From Rutidosis leptorrhynchoides (taxonomy: Eukaryota; Streptophyta; Magnoliopsida; Asterales; Asteraceae): a stretch of DNA of 64,000 nt. The notes beneath the pieces are model-generated. The model was not told the DNA's origin, made no database searches, and saw nothing but the letters and a program-made list of their open reading frames with translations. Positions 10,272 to 21,207 of the stretch are shown here, piece by piece. The first letter of the stretch is position 1. Each line of letters begins with the position of its first letter. The DNA lies in NCBI RefSeq assembly GCF_046630445.1, contig NC_092341.1:30456001-30520000 (forward strand), given 5' to 3'. Made by a program: the position numbers and the translations under genes.

Positions 10272-11498
10272 ATGAGTTCCAAAAAAAAAATTCCAAAGGG
10301 AAAGGGAAATCCAAACAAAAAGAACAAGTCCAAGAGAGAAACAAAATCGATCAAGATATGTATCAACATTTACCCGATAGTACGCAACAAACTAGCAGTT
10401 TTCTCAATTTGCAAATATTAACCAGTTTACGAATATGTTTTCAAATGTCCAACCACAACAAACACAACTTCCATACTACTCGAACCAACAACAAACACAA
10501 CAACTTTCATACTACCCTAACCAATATCGTCAACAATACACTACACCTTATTATCCAACACTACACGACGAATCAGATGATAAAGAAATTCCCAAAACGC
10601 CACGGGAAACCGAACCCAAACCCAAACCGAACTCGAACCCGTAGCTGATCTGAATGGAAATAAAGTGAAGTGTTCGAAAGTTCCTTTGACCGACTTGGAA
10701 ACTAAAATTTTAGTCGAGCGTTTTGTGTACGTTTCCGAACATTCGGACGGGAAAAACTCACAAACTTTTGATTCACTTTGAGGTGAAGTTCGAAGTCAAT
10801 ATAATTTTCTAGTTCAGGAGCAACGATGTGTGGATCAGTTTAGTGGTAAATGGAGTAAAATGGCAAGGGATGTTAAGCAATTTATCGCTCTTTATTCAGA
10901 GCTCGAGAAAGATTGGCAAAGTGGTTGGGGGAGGTTTTATGAACACGGCCCAACACAATTCAAGCAACAAAGTAAAAGGCCGTTTAATATTGAAGATGTG
11001 TGGCGTTGCGCGTTCTAAGAGATTGCTAGAAGTGTTTACAAGGTAAAGGTTTTACGACTACCAACAAAAGAAAACAAGTCGACGATATACCAATTAATCT
11101 GAACGAAGAAAGTTCCATCGCGAACACAAGCATGAACCCGGACCCAAGACAATGTGAAAATTTATTTAAGGAATCAATACCCAATCGGACGTCCTCCGAG
11201 TCAAGCAAAAAGCCAAAAGGATTCATACTCATCCGATGCCGCGAGCCGTATGTCATCCGATGAAGTACGATTAAATATAGCTCAATCCATCGAAGCTTCA
11301 CAACTAGCAGCAAATAAAACCATGGAAAAGCTATGTGAAGACAACGACATGCGTACAATGTTTAAAGGTTTGAAACTTCTTTCCAAACCGGTTACCAAAG
11401 AATTGCCTCCCGACGAATACGAGATGTTAATGAGGACATGGGAAAAAATTAAGAAAATATATGTAAGACAATTGCAAGACTCGGACAAATACGGGTGA
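10272..11498 (+). pseudogene. Trihelix / NAM-associated-domain-like gene, decayed
   Basis: A start ATGAGTTCC leads into a lysine-rich segment, then frames change. A Gln/Tyr-rich stretch is readable at 10435-10644. A Myb/SANT-like segment is readable at about 10700-11010 (the words ILVERFVYVSEHSDG, FSGKWSKMARDVKQF, LEKDWQSGWG and HGPTQFKQQSKRPF). A C-terminal segment lies at 11154-11498 (RPPSQAKSQKD, SIEASQLAANKTMEKL, MRTWEKIKKIYV). This order matches the large plant family of putative DNA-binding proteins, often annotated as trihelix-like with a NAM-associated C-terminal domain, sometimes carried by PIF/Harbinger elements. At least three frame changes or stops break it. It lies just upstream of a solo LTR. 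Confidence 0.7.
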
Positions 11499-11993
11499 CA
11501 TGTAGTTTGATTATTTATTTTCCCGTATTTTATTTTAATCAATGTAGCATTTTACTTATTGTCGTAATTTTTTTTAATTTTGTAATGTTTTTAATTTTTA
11601 ATGAAATTTTAGTTTTATTTAAATAACTATTTATAATTTAAATAATTAAAATTATTTCATCCTATAATTTAAAAAAGAAAATATAAATAAATTCAAAAAG
11701 ATTGAAGAAATATGTCATGGTTGTAGTGTTTAGTCCTGATTTAGTTCTGGTGAGGAAGTGCTGATGTAACGTTGAGGTAGCAGCTAGTTTGGAGAATGAA
11801 GTATGTCATAGTTGGGAGCACTTTTAGAATAATACAATAAAACATCAAAGTTCATAGTTTACCCTTTTCATAAATATTACACATATTACACTAGATAAAA
11901 CTCAACAAATCAATAATTAATTCATTAACATAAAATGGTGGAGTACGGTGGTGAGGCGAAGAAGGTAAAAATTTAAAGAATTTGGGGTGGAAA
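11499..11993. other. Downstream flank of the trihelix-like pseudogene
   Basis: AT-rich sequence with no coding frame. GGAAA at 11989-11993 is the left half of the target duplication of the solo LTR. The flank resumes at 17613 after that insertion. Confidence 0.6.
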
Positions 11994-14036
11994 TGTAACG
12001 ATCCGACTTTTTCGACTTATATTTATGCTTTATACTTTCACGAATCTGCGTATATGTGCGTACTGAACTAAATTATATTCTGGAGTCATTATCTATGCTA
12101 ATTACTTTCATCAATACTTTACAACGTGTCATTAAGTGATTAATTACTTAACTTGATCCTTGAATGCGTTTACGACCGTTAGTGTCACTAGTTGTTTAGA
12201 ACGAGCTACGTATTTGGTACACGTTAACCTTTGGTCATAGTGTTAATATTATGACACCTTAATTCTAATTGTTATTTCTTAATGACAATTACTTAGTTCG
12301 TCATTTGCTTAATTACGTTTAGTGAATTACTAATGTGCACTAGTTAATCACTTGGGCTTAACACTTTAATGGACTAGGATTACTAAGGCCCACCCTACTC
12401 AACTTAATGGGCTCATTTTCATGGGCTAGTTAATGGGTTGATTAGCCCATCTAGCTAAAGACAAACCCATTAGCATATGGGACAAATGGTACAACTAGTA
12501 CATGTACCATAGCCAACATTCTTGTCTCTCACACCACACCACTTGAAGCCAAAATTTGCCCCCCACACTCCCCATAAACCGAACGGTTTTTACTCCATCC
12601 ATATCACCACCATTTTTCAATTTTCATTCTCATTTCAAACTTCATTTCACACATTTTCTCTCTAGTTGCTTCTCTCTCTAACTTCTCTCTAAAAAACTTG
12701 AAGAACTTGTAAGTTTCTTGGTTTCTCTTTGATTTTCTTTCTTTCTTTTTCATCCTCACGAAATCATCATCATCATCATCATCAAGGGATCAAGTTTTTT
12801 TAGCTTTTTGATCTTGTTATATCTTGTAGATTCAAACCTCGGTTGAAAATATTCAAGAATATGGAGGATTCAAGCTCTCTAGTTTTTAATCTTCATTACT
12901 TTTGTTAGATCTAAGCTCATAGCTTAAGATCTCTTTATTTTTGTTAAAGGATCAAAACTTATGTTTATGATCTTCATGTAACTTGTAGATCTAGCTTTTG
13001 CTTTAAGGATCTTCAAGAACATTAGAGATCCAAGCTTTCTAGCTTAGGATTTCATTATTTTGTTTAGATCTAAACTTTTTAGCTTATGATCTCATTACTT
13101 TTGCTAGATCTTAGTTTTCTAGCTTATGGTCTCATTAATCTTGTAAAAATCCAAGCCTTCTAGCTTATGGTTTCTTAATACTTGAGATCAAAGTTTTTAT
13201 TTGTAGATCTCACTTAATTGTAACCTTTCTATGATTTTTATGGTGATAAAAATCAAGTCTTCATCATCTCGTATGATGAAGATGCATAAACTTGTATCAA
13301 AAGGACAAAGGTTCAAGCTTTATTGTGTTTATACAATAAAGAGACAACTTTGATGTTCAAAACTTATAGAAAGTTAGCTTTTACTTTTAGTTGCGTGTTG
13401 ATGGTTAAAACTTGATCAAGATGATGCAAAAGTATCAAGGGTTGTACACTTGAAGCTTAAATTCATCAAGGATGAGAACCGTGATAAGCATCATGCATCA
13501 AGAAACCCACCGGAGCACTAGTTACTGTTTTTCCGGGTCTGATCTGACTCCTGGGGCTTCTGGAAAGTTGATTTCCAGAAATTTCAGGATGTGTAGATGA
13601 CTTTTCATTTAAGACTCGCCTAAATACGATATACGGTTTAGAATTTATAGTCTTCCGAAGTTCACTACGCCTTCGTAACGACGTGCTGAAATTTCTGACC
13701 CACTCGAGCTTTGACCGTCTCCACGGTCAAACGACATCGAGTTAGGATCTGAGCTTTGGACAGCGGTAAGAGGATTCACAAAGGGAGCTTGGCCACTGAC
13801 CGCGCATCATTTCAGTTTGTGTAGAGGTCGTAGCGGTTGTTTGAATTCAGCTTTTCGTTTCGACCTCTATTCTTGTTGAAAATTTACTTTATCTTTTACG
13901 TATGATGATAATGATGATACTTAAGACTTAACTTGCTTACTTTAAAACTTTTTGGGACAATTTAATGACTTAGCAACCATTGACTTAGGTTGAGGACCTT
14001 TTGGATCGACCAACTTACTTGTTTGGACCGACTTAC

Positions 14037-15645
14037 TGTAACGACCCAGATTTTTCCGATCGTTTTATACTTATGAGATTAATATTTACATAAAATAAAC
14101 CTTACCAACATGATAAGCAATCCAAACTGTTGAGACTTATGTTTTTGAAAAGAGTTTCACACAACGTTTGACCGTCCAATTTGACCGATGATATCACGAA
14201 CTATATAACACACGATAATTATACGATTATGTATATGTACATATCTATACATATTTAACATGATTTAAGGATGGTTTAACATTTCATTGTGAACTAACAA
14301 CAATGAGTTATAAGTATGCTTTGAGACCACTAACTTAAGTTTTCAAAACGATAACTATATGTAACATTCTTTGACATATATACTTACAATATATAATGTG
14401 TTGGTGATCTATGTCACCAATATGATTTAAGTGTAATGGGATTAATTTGTAACCAAAATAATCTTGATAAATATCGAACAAGTTTGGGGAAGTGTGGAGT
14501 GCACACTTGTTTGAACTTATCTTGATTATGACGGGGGTTCGGGGACAGCGCCCCCGATAAGCGGGGTCCAAGGGGTGGCAACCCCTGGCGGGGTCCAAGG
14601 GGCAGAGCCCCTGGCTGGGGTCGAGCTGCCAGGTCAGCTTGGAAATGTTTTTTTTGGGCTAACATTGCTTTATTAAAAATGTCTTAAAATTTTATTTTGG
14701 CCCGGTTTGACCCAAAAATAAAAACCCAGTTTTGAGCCTCTTTTACAGTTATAAACCCGTCCATATTTGAATTCTCGTTCCGATTCCTCAAAATTTCTAC
14801 AAGTATATCTCGGGTATATGTAACCGTATCATACCCAGCTTCTATACGTATTTACTATTGGTATATACCAACAATAAACTTCAATGATCAGCCACTAGAC
14901 ATGATGTTACATGTGGGAACCAGCCCATAATCATGTTATTTTGCACACACACATACAATTTCATTTCCAATTTTCTTTCAAGTTAATTCACTCCCCAATC
15001 TCTCTTCATTTACCTACTCAAGAACGTATCAATATAGTCATCCGATTTCAAGGAGATTACTTCCAATCTTTCAATCCCACTTCACCACTCTTTTGATTCC
15101 AAGATTTTTCTTACCTTTTCCAGTAGCTTTGTCCAAGTAACTCGAGGTAGTAACCTTATTCATAACCTTATTCGATTCATATTTATATAGCTATCTTATT
15201 TTGTGTTATAAAATTTTAACAACAAGAACATAGTTTGAGTGATTTCAAACTTATTCGCAAACTAAATAGATCCTTCTAATTTGATTTTTAAAAACACTTC
15301 AAGACCTGTAATATATCATATTATGACAAAATCGGATTAATCATATCTTGGCTAATTAACATAATATTTAATATATATTTACTTATGATTTGATTTTATA
15401 TATTTCAGGACCACCCGTAAACAACACGAGAAGATTAATCATAAGACCTCATGATTGTACGCAACACGTCATTTGACAACACGGTACTTTATGTACGCAA
15501 CACGTCATTTGACAACATGGTACCATGGGTCAAGATTAATTCTGATCAATACGAATACGATGGGGTCTTTATTTATTTTATTTAAGCAACTAATTGTGGA
15601 CCACTAACATCGGACTGCTAACTACGGACTAAGAAAATATTAAAA

Positions 15646-15730
<85 letters not shown>

Positions 15731-16647
15731 ACGATTACTTGAAAAGAAAATATGTTGATATATTATATATATGGTTAGGTTCGTGATATCTATCGGAGAC
15801 CAAGTCGAGTTAAATACCTTCAAGACAAAAGTGAGTATATAGTCCCACTTTTAAACTCTAAATATTTCGGGATGAGAATACATGCATTTTATGATTTACG
15901 TTATGGACACAAGTGATTAAAAATATATATTCTACGTTGAGTTGTACCACTGGCATACTTCCCTGTAACTTGGTAACTACTATTTACATGAGGTATTGTA
16001 AACGCGAATCCTGTTGATAGATCTATCGGGCCTGACAACCCCAACCGGACTGGACGACCAGTATTCAACGGTTGCACAGTACTTCGTTTCGGTGACTACA
16101 CTTGGTACGGTGTAGTAAGATTTCATAATAAAGGGAATATGCGACGTTGATTAAATGTTAAGTATGGTTATCAAGTGCTCAACAACTTAGAATATTTTTA
16201 TTAAAACGTTTATATATGAAATCTTGTGGTCTATATTCATAATGCTGCCGGCATTAAACCTATATCTCACCAACTTTATGTTGACGTTTTAAGCATGTTT
16301 ATTCTCAGGTGATAACTACAAGCTTCCGCTGCAACATGTTGAATTTAAGCAAGATCTTGAGTATGCATATTTGTGTCAAAAATAAAACTGCATATCGGAG
16401 GATTTGTAATGTAAAATATGTTAGAGGTCGTATTGTTATTATCACATGTAAAGTTTGTAAGTCTAAGATTATCGCTAAACGATAATCATTATTAAGTTGT
16501 TTAAACCTTGTATTTGTAATAAAAGCTATGGTTTGTATTGTAAAAACGAATGCAGTTTTTGAAAAATGTCGCATATAGAGGTCAATACCTCGCGATGAAA
16601 TCATATGTTATTGTATTCATCCTTATGGTTAAGGTCTGGTTATGACA
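14037..16647 (+). mobile_element. Nested solo LTR (second Tekay-like family), 2.6 kb
   Basis: This block starts TGTAACGACCCAGATTTTTC and ends GGTTATGACA. It is flanked by CTTAC on the left and CTTAA on the right, an imperfect five-base target duplication. The sequence on both sides joins into one continuous LTR when it is removed. It has no coding frame. It includes a GC-rich hairpin cluster at 14530-14630, a long (TA)n run, and the conserved words GAGAATACATGC and AACGCGAATC also seen in the other Tekay LTRs. Confidence 0.8.
15649..15727. repeat. (TA)n microsatellite, about 39 units
   Basis: A pure TA run inside the nested solo LTR. Read as protein it gives an Ile/Tyr alternation, which has no meaning. 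Length here is prone to assembly error. Confidence 0.95.
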
Positions 16648-17394
16648 CTTAATACTTGCTTACATTTTCGTATCGACTTTACCGTGCATCCACTGTGAGT
16701 TATAGCTCCCTTTTTACTCTAACTATTTTTGGGACTGAGAATACATGCGTTTTTTATGTTTTACATACTAGACACGAGTACTTTAACTTTATATATGTGT
16801 GGGTGACATAACGACACAAATTTTTCCCCTTAGCTCGGTAACGTTTAGTCATAGGTTTATGAACCGGTGAACGCGAATCTTAGATATGGATCCATAGGGT
16901 TTGACATCCCCACTCGGGCTAGTCGTGCTAGCATTCAACAGGTGTTTAATATTTTGTCTATTTTAACGCACTCGCCAAGTGTATTTTAGGGGGTATTATA
17001 TGTATTTCTTTGTTAAGTTAGTTACCAAGTGTCCATGGTTAAGCATATACTTTTCATACTGTTTTGAATACAAATCTTGTGGTCTACATTACATTATTGT
17101 TTACAATAAAACTATAGCTCACCAACATTCGTGTTGACCTTTTTAGCATGTTTTATTCTCAGGTAACTAAGACGATTATGCATCCGCTGTACTCTGCATT
17201 GTTAGAGATGTCTCTTAAGCATGAACTTTTTATTTTGCATTCACTACTTATGTTTTATTCGAACCATGATTTTGTAATGACCTAAGTGTCACGTACTATT
17301 GTTAATGCTTTCTATCCGTAGAAGCACATTACTTTTGTAAAACTTTTGTTGTTGGAAAAACGTTATCTTTTTATGAATGTAAAACCTTGTTTTA

Positions 17395-17511
17395 TTTTTT
17401 TTTTTTTTTTTTTTTTTGAAAGGCAAGGTTAGTTGTTAGTTGTTAGACTCGAACCTGGGTCACTCTCGAATCCATGAAACATGGATACCAATGAAGCAAG
17501 GCCTCATTGGC
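17395..17511 (-). mobile_element. SINE with a poly(A) tail and a 16-base TSD
   Basis: The plus strand starts with about 22 T and ends at CATTGGC. On the minus strand this is a tRNA-like head with a B box AGGTTCGAGTC (17446-17456) and a poly(A) tail. The 16-base word GTAAAACCTTGTTTTA flanks it exactly at 17379-17394 and 17512-17527. A long target duplication plus a poly(A) tail shows LINE-type target-primed insertion. It lies within the solo LTR near its 3' end. Confidence 0.92.
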
Positions 17512-17612
17512 GTAAAACCTTGTTTTAAAATAGCATATAGTGTTATACCGTGTAATGGACCTGTTGTTGATGATCCGTACCATAGAGGTTTTGGACGGGG
17601 CATCAGAGGAAA

Positions 17613-17801
17613 GGTGAAAAACGAAGTGGCTTGTTTTACTTTTTCACTGAAAGGATTATGGTTTTTTTTTTTACTTATTCCGACTAAATCCCGTAAAACA
17701 TGTAATCATCCTTCGAATCAATAAATCTTAGCATTTTATATTCATTTAATTAATTGTATTTATTAATTGTATTTAGTCTTGTCTATATCCATATCATCTA
17801 G
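17613..17801. other. Intergenic flank between solo LTR and MITE
   Basis: AT-rich sequence without a coding frame. It is the right side of the target site that was continuous with 11993 before the LTR element inserted. Confidence 0.5.
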
Positions 17802-18052
17802 CAGTGACGATTCTAAGATCAAAACTCAAGGAGGCCCTATACATATGAGTGATACTTTGTAAAAAAAAAAAAAAAAAAGTCCTAATGAATGACTATTTAC
17901 TTTAACAAAGATCAATGATTTTGAAAATATATGGGGTCATATATGTGAATTTAGTAGTATCATATACAATTTTAGTAGTACCTTTATACATAAAAAAAAT
18001 TTAACTAATGGGGTCCTTTGACCCCACTCCACTCTAAGAGGAGTCGCCACTG
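17802..18052. mobile_element. hAT-type MITE, 251 bases
   Basis: The termini are CAGTGACGATTC and GAGTCGCCACTG, inverted with two mismatches. Flanks are TCATCTAG and TTATCTAG, an eight-base duplication with one mismatch. The interior is AT-rich with an A-run and has no coding frame. Its CAGTGGCGA-like end is a common hAT MITE terminus in plants. Confidence 0.8.
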
Positions 18053-18253
18053 TTATCTAGTATCAATTTACAAACAGAAACATATACATGATTCATCATC
18101 GTCCTTTATCAACAACACCTTTATTGTTGCATCGAGTTTGAATCCAAAACACAAATTTGAAGCTAGATATTGGATTTTCAAAATCAGATGCAGAATCGGG
18201 ATTTTGGCGGATAACACTGATACCATCAACTTTGTAGTACAAGTATGGTATAA

Positions 18254-19310
18254 AAAAATTAGAAAAAATGATTCGAAAAGGTAAACTAAGTTTTTCAATT
18301 GACAATAAAGGTAATATATGGGTGTTGCTCAAACCCGAAAATTATTACTTTTTTTTTTTAATTTGACGCAGAAAATTAATACGATTTAAAAAAATGTTAA
18401 ATTGGAAGTAACATCGTCAAATTCATTAACGATCGTTAGTTGAAGATACACTATTGAACCCTGAAATTTGTTAAAAAGTTGCACTGATAATCCTGTTTAT
18501 CATCTTCATTAAAATCTGCATTCCCATTCTTCGTGATCTTCTTTCGATTTAAAAGGTACAAAGCTTCTTTACCACTTCCTTTTACAAACCCACATCTATC
18601 TCATACATCTGAAGAAAAAAAAAACAAATTATCACAAACTCATTCTTTCTTTTCTTTGACTTTCAAACTGAACCTCTTTCTTTGACTTTCTTCACCGGAG
18701 TTCTGACCACCAATGCCTTCCCCTGATCCGTCACTTTCATCACAAATACAGGTACGATTTTCGTTCCAAAATTTCCAGCGATCAGGTAATCGTCTTCATC
18801 ATCGTCGCTAATAAAAAAGAAAATATTTTACAGACCCGTTGGTGAGAACCCCTAATTTTGTGGTGGTGATAAACCCTAATTTCACAGAGTTCTTAATTCT
18901 ATGGAGGTGATAAACCCTAATTTTGTGGTCGTGAGAAACCAGACCTAATTTTTGGTTTTAGAGTTTATCAATTGTACATATTAGAATGAATCTGATGAAT
19001 TTGACGATGATAAACTTCAGGGTGCATTTTTTATCAAATGAATAATGAACGTTTATCAATTGAAGATTTAAATGAAGATGACAAAGAGGACTTTTGGTGC
19101 AATTTTTTGACAAACTTCAGGGACCAACCTTGTATTTTTTAATAACAATCGTTAAAGAATTTGACGATGCTACCCCCAATTTCACACTTTTTCAAATCGT
19201 CGTCCTATTATGTGTCATATTAAATAACGTAATCCTTTTCGGGCTTAAGCAAAACGAATATTACCTATATTGTCAAATTGTGTAGCTTAGGTTACCTTTA
19301 CGGGCCATTT
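18254..19310. mobile_element. Long-TIR Mutator-like element, possible Pack-MULE
   Basis: A left arm at about 18276-18484 and a right arm at about 19097-19302 are inverted copies over roughly 200 bases, with clear shared words such as CATCGTCAAATTC, TTAACGAT, CCCTGAA and TTTGT(C/T)AAAAA(A/G)TTGCAC. TIRs of this length point to a Mutator-like element. The outer ends are weak and I could not fix a nine-base target duplication. No transposase is present. The interior looks gene-like: a pyrimidine-rich leader, a 13-codon exon candidate at 18713-18751 ending at a gtacga donor, and three copies of a GTGATAAACCCTAATTTTGT-like unit at 18840-18930. Confidence 0.6.
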
Positions 19311-19418
19311 GCCCAAAAAAGGCGGTACCCGGTACCTTTAAGCTGAGACCCACCATGTGGAAGCTTGGACCTAAAACAAGCGCAAGTTCAATCCCCACCC
19401 ACAGCAAGAATTTACAAC
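19311..19418 (+). mobile_element. SINE-like fragment split by the Cassandra element
   Basis: The sequence AAGCTGAGACCCACCATGTGG followed 30 bases later by AAGTTCAATCCCC resembles a tRNA-derived head with a B box. It is continuous with TAGCAGTGGGATGATG at 20290 once the Cassandra element and one TCTTG copy are removed. I could not define its own ends, so the SINE assignment is weak. Confidence 0.3.
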
Positions 19419-19520
19419 TCTTGTGTAACACCCGTGTTACATCCGTCCCACATCAGTTGGAGAGGGGAACAAAGAATGCCTTATAAGGGTGTGGAGACCT
19501 TTCCTATCATGACGCGTTTT

Positions 19521-19632
19521 GGGACCACAAGCGCAGCAGATCTCATGAGAACTCTGTAGTTAAGCGTGCTCAGGCGAGAGCACTACCAGGATGGGTGACC
19601 TCCTGGGAAAGTGCTCGTCGTGTTTGGTCGCC
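19521..19632 (+). other. 5S-rRNA-like block in the left Cassandra LTR
   Basis: The words GATCTCATGAGAACTC, AGTTAAGCGTGCT, GGCGAGAG and AGGATGGGTGACCTCCTGGG match plant 5S rRNA in order and spacing, including the internal pol III control region. Several base changes and altered ends make it unlikely to be a ribosomal RNA gene. In Cassandra the block is thought to supply pol III promoter activity. Confidence 0.9.
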
Positions 19633-20099
19633 AAGAAAAATCCTTGCGCCTACGGGCAAAGCGGACAATATCATGCTACGGGGAACGTTTACCTGGGATG
19701 TTACAGATGGTATCAGAGCTGGTTTAAGCTGTGTCGTCTGCTTAATCGTAGAGGGGGTTCTCACAGTGTTACCTGTGACGAAGCATTGGCTCTTACCCCT
19801 CGCGGTCCGAATATGGTTGGCTTTGCCGAGAGGTAGGGCCGTAAAATCAGTGTCTGAGGTACACTCAGTGGTCACCAAGCGGTTAGCTGGGAAGGCACTG
19901 GGTGGGACGTGGTGTCCCCAACTATATTAGAGATGGTATCAGAGCCAGGCCCCAGACCAAACGTGCACAACGAGGACGCTGTGTCCCATTAGGGGGGAGG
20001 ATTGTAACACCCGTGTTACATCCGTCCCACATCGGTTGGAGAGGGGAACAAAACATGACTTATAAGGGTGTGGAGACCTTTCCTAGCATGATGCGTTTT

Positions 20100-20211
20100 G
20101 GGACCACAAGCGCAGCGGATCTCATGAGAACTCTGTAGTTAAGCGTGCTCAGGCGAGAGCACTACCAGGATGGGTGACCTCCTGGGAAAGTGCTCGTCGT
20201 GTTTGGTCGCC
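20100..20211 (+). other. 5S-rRNA-like block in the right Cassandra LTR
   Basis: Same order of 5S-like words as in the left LTR, with one difference inside the block (AGCGGATC against AGCAGATC). Conserved internal promoter words are intact in both copies. Confidence 0.9.
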
Positions 20212-20289
20212 AAGAAAAATCCGTGCGCCTACGGGCAAATCGGACAATATCATGCTACGGGGAACGTTTACCTGGGATGTTACATCTTG

Positions 20290-21207
20290 TAGCAGTGGGA
20301 TGATGATTGCTCCTGTCAAATGTGTAGGGACTTGGTGGAGGTAATTTTCTGGCATCCGACTCTTTCGAGGTGGGTATACCCGGATCTTCCAGATACGGGT
20401 GTGTACATATGGCCCAAAACCGAAACTCCCAATTTCTAGTTTATCCTAGATGGCAATGAATCTCTTGTGACCTGTGATGAGTGACATAAAACAACATACA
20501 CCGGAATTCCCAATTTCAGGTTTCTGGTATTATAAAGGATAACCGGATCTCATACATCCTGATTACGAACCCTAATAACTATAATCCCTAATAATGACAA
20601 AACCCTAATAATTTAAAACCCTAATAATGATATTTGTCACTATTGTCTATATCCGACTTTTGTTTGTTTTTTCTGAACCCGAATGTAGTAAATCCTGCTT
20701 TAATTATTTTTTTTATTTTATTTTATTAGTATTGATATATGTTTAGAACATTTTATACATTCAAAAATAATAGAACAGCAGCATAAACTGTGTATTTTTC
20801 AGCATACTCAATTTATGTAAATCATTCAATTTGAGCACAGAGCTCCATCCACATCTCACAACCATGAGATGTATTTGAAGATGAAGCCACAGAGGAAGAG
20901 GAAGTTGAAGATTCCGGTGATGCAATGTCTGAAGAAAGTAATGATACAATAGAGAGTTACAGAATCGAAGGAGAAGTTTCAGAAGACTATGATGATTCCG
21001 ATGATGAAAATTGTGCGTGCTTTATTTTTTTTTTTTCTTTTTTCTTTTTTTTTTCTTTATGAAGGGTTATAAAGAAAAAATTTGGAATAAACCCGGAACT
21101 CGAAAACCCACTTTTTCTATATGTGCCAAAATCGGATTTCACTTTTTTCAGACAAACCCGGATGTTCTAAATACGGGTTACGTTTAGGGTACAATCAACA
21201 AACAAAC
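20290..21207. other. Intergenic DNA with telo-box-like words and an acidic open stretch
   Basis: Four ACCCTAATAA-type words lie at 20567-20630. On the plus strand, 20868-21016 is open and encodes a very acidic segment (EATEEEEVEDSGD, SEDYDDSDDEN). It may be a relic exon, but no family is recognisable and no start or splice structure is secure. The stretch is interrupted by the Copia insertion at 21208 and resumes at 26499. Confidence 0.3.

Larger units (their letters stand above)
11994..17607 (+). mobile_element. Solo LTR of a Tekay-type Ty3-gypsy element, with nested insertions
   Basis: It starts TGTAACGATCCGACTTTTTC and ends GGGGCATCAGA, flanked by GGAAA on both sides (11989-11993 and 17608-17612). 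Without the nested solo LTR (14037-16647) and the SINE (17395-17511) it is close to 2.9 kb. That matches the minus-strand LTR at 53641-56565, with which it shares start, middle and end words. The last base pair of the LTR appears mutated (GA in place of CA). No internal coding region remains, so it arose by LTR-LTR recombination. Transcription-factor-like tandem words around TAGATCTAAGCT fill 12900-13200. Confidence 0.9.
19424..20284 (+). mobile_element. Cassandra TRIM retrotransposon, complete, TSD TCTTG
   Basis: Two 282-base direct repeats (19424-19705 and 20003-20284) start TGTAACACCCGTGTTACATC and end GGGATGTTACA. TCTTG flanks both sides. A primer-binding site TGGTATCAGAGC (tRNA-iMet) lies three bases inside the left LTR, and a purine tract AGGGGGGAGGA precedes the right one. 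The 297-base interior is noncoding. Each LTR holds a 5S-rRNA-like block, which is the hallmark of Cassandra. The LTRs differ at about nine positions by eye. Movement would need enzymes supplied by another element. Confidence 0.95.

Noticed and set aside
15629-15823. Minus-strand Ile/Tyr frame
   Set aside because: It is the translated (TA)n run.
17440-17724. Plus-strand frame through the SINE and the LTR end
   Set aside because: It crosses three unrelated repeat pieces and resembles no protein.
19521-19632. A functional 5S rRNA gene
   Set aside because: The block has base changes, lies inside an LTR with TSD and PBS, and the pair matches the Cassandra structure.
19591-19930. Open frames across the Cassandra element
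   Set aside because: Overlapping frames on both strands in a noncoding TRIM; composition follows the 5S-like and PBS sequence.
20567-20630. Interstitial telomere repeat
   Set aside because: The words are ACCCTAATAA with irregular spacing, not tandem TTTAGGG.
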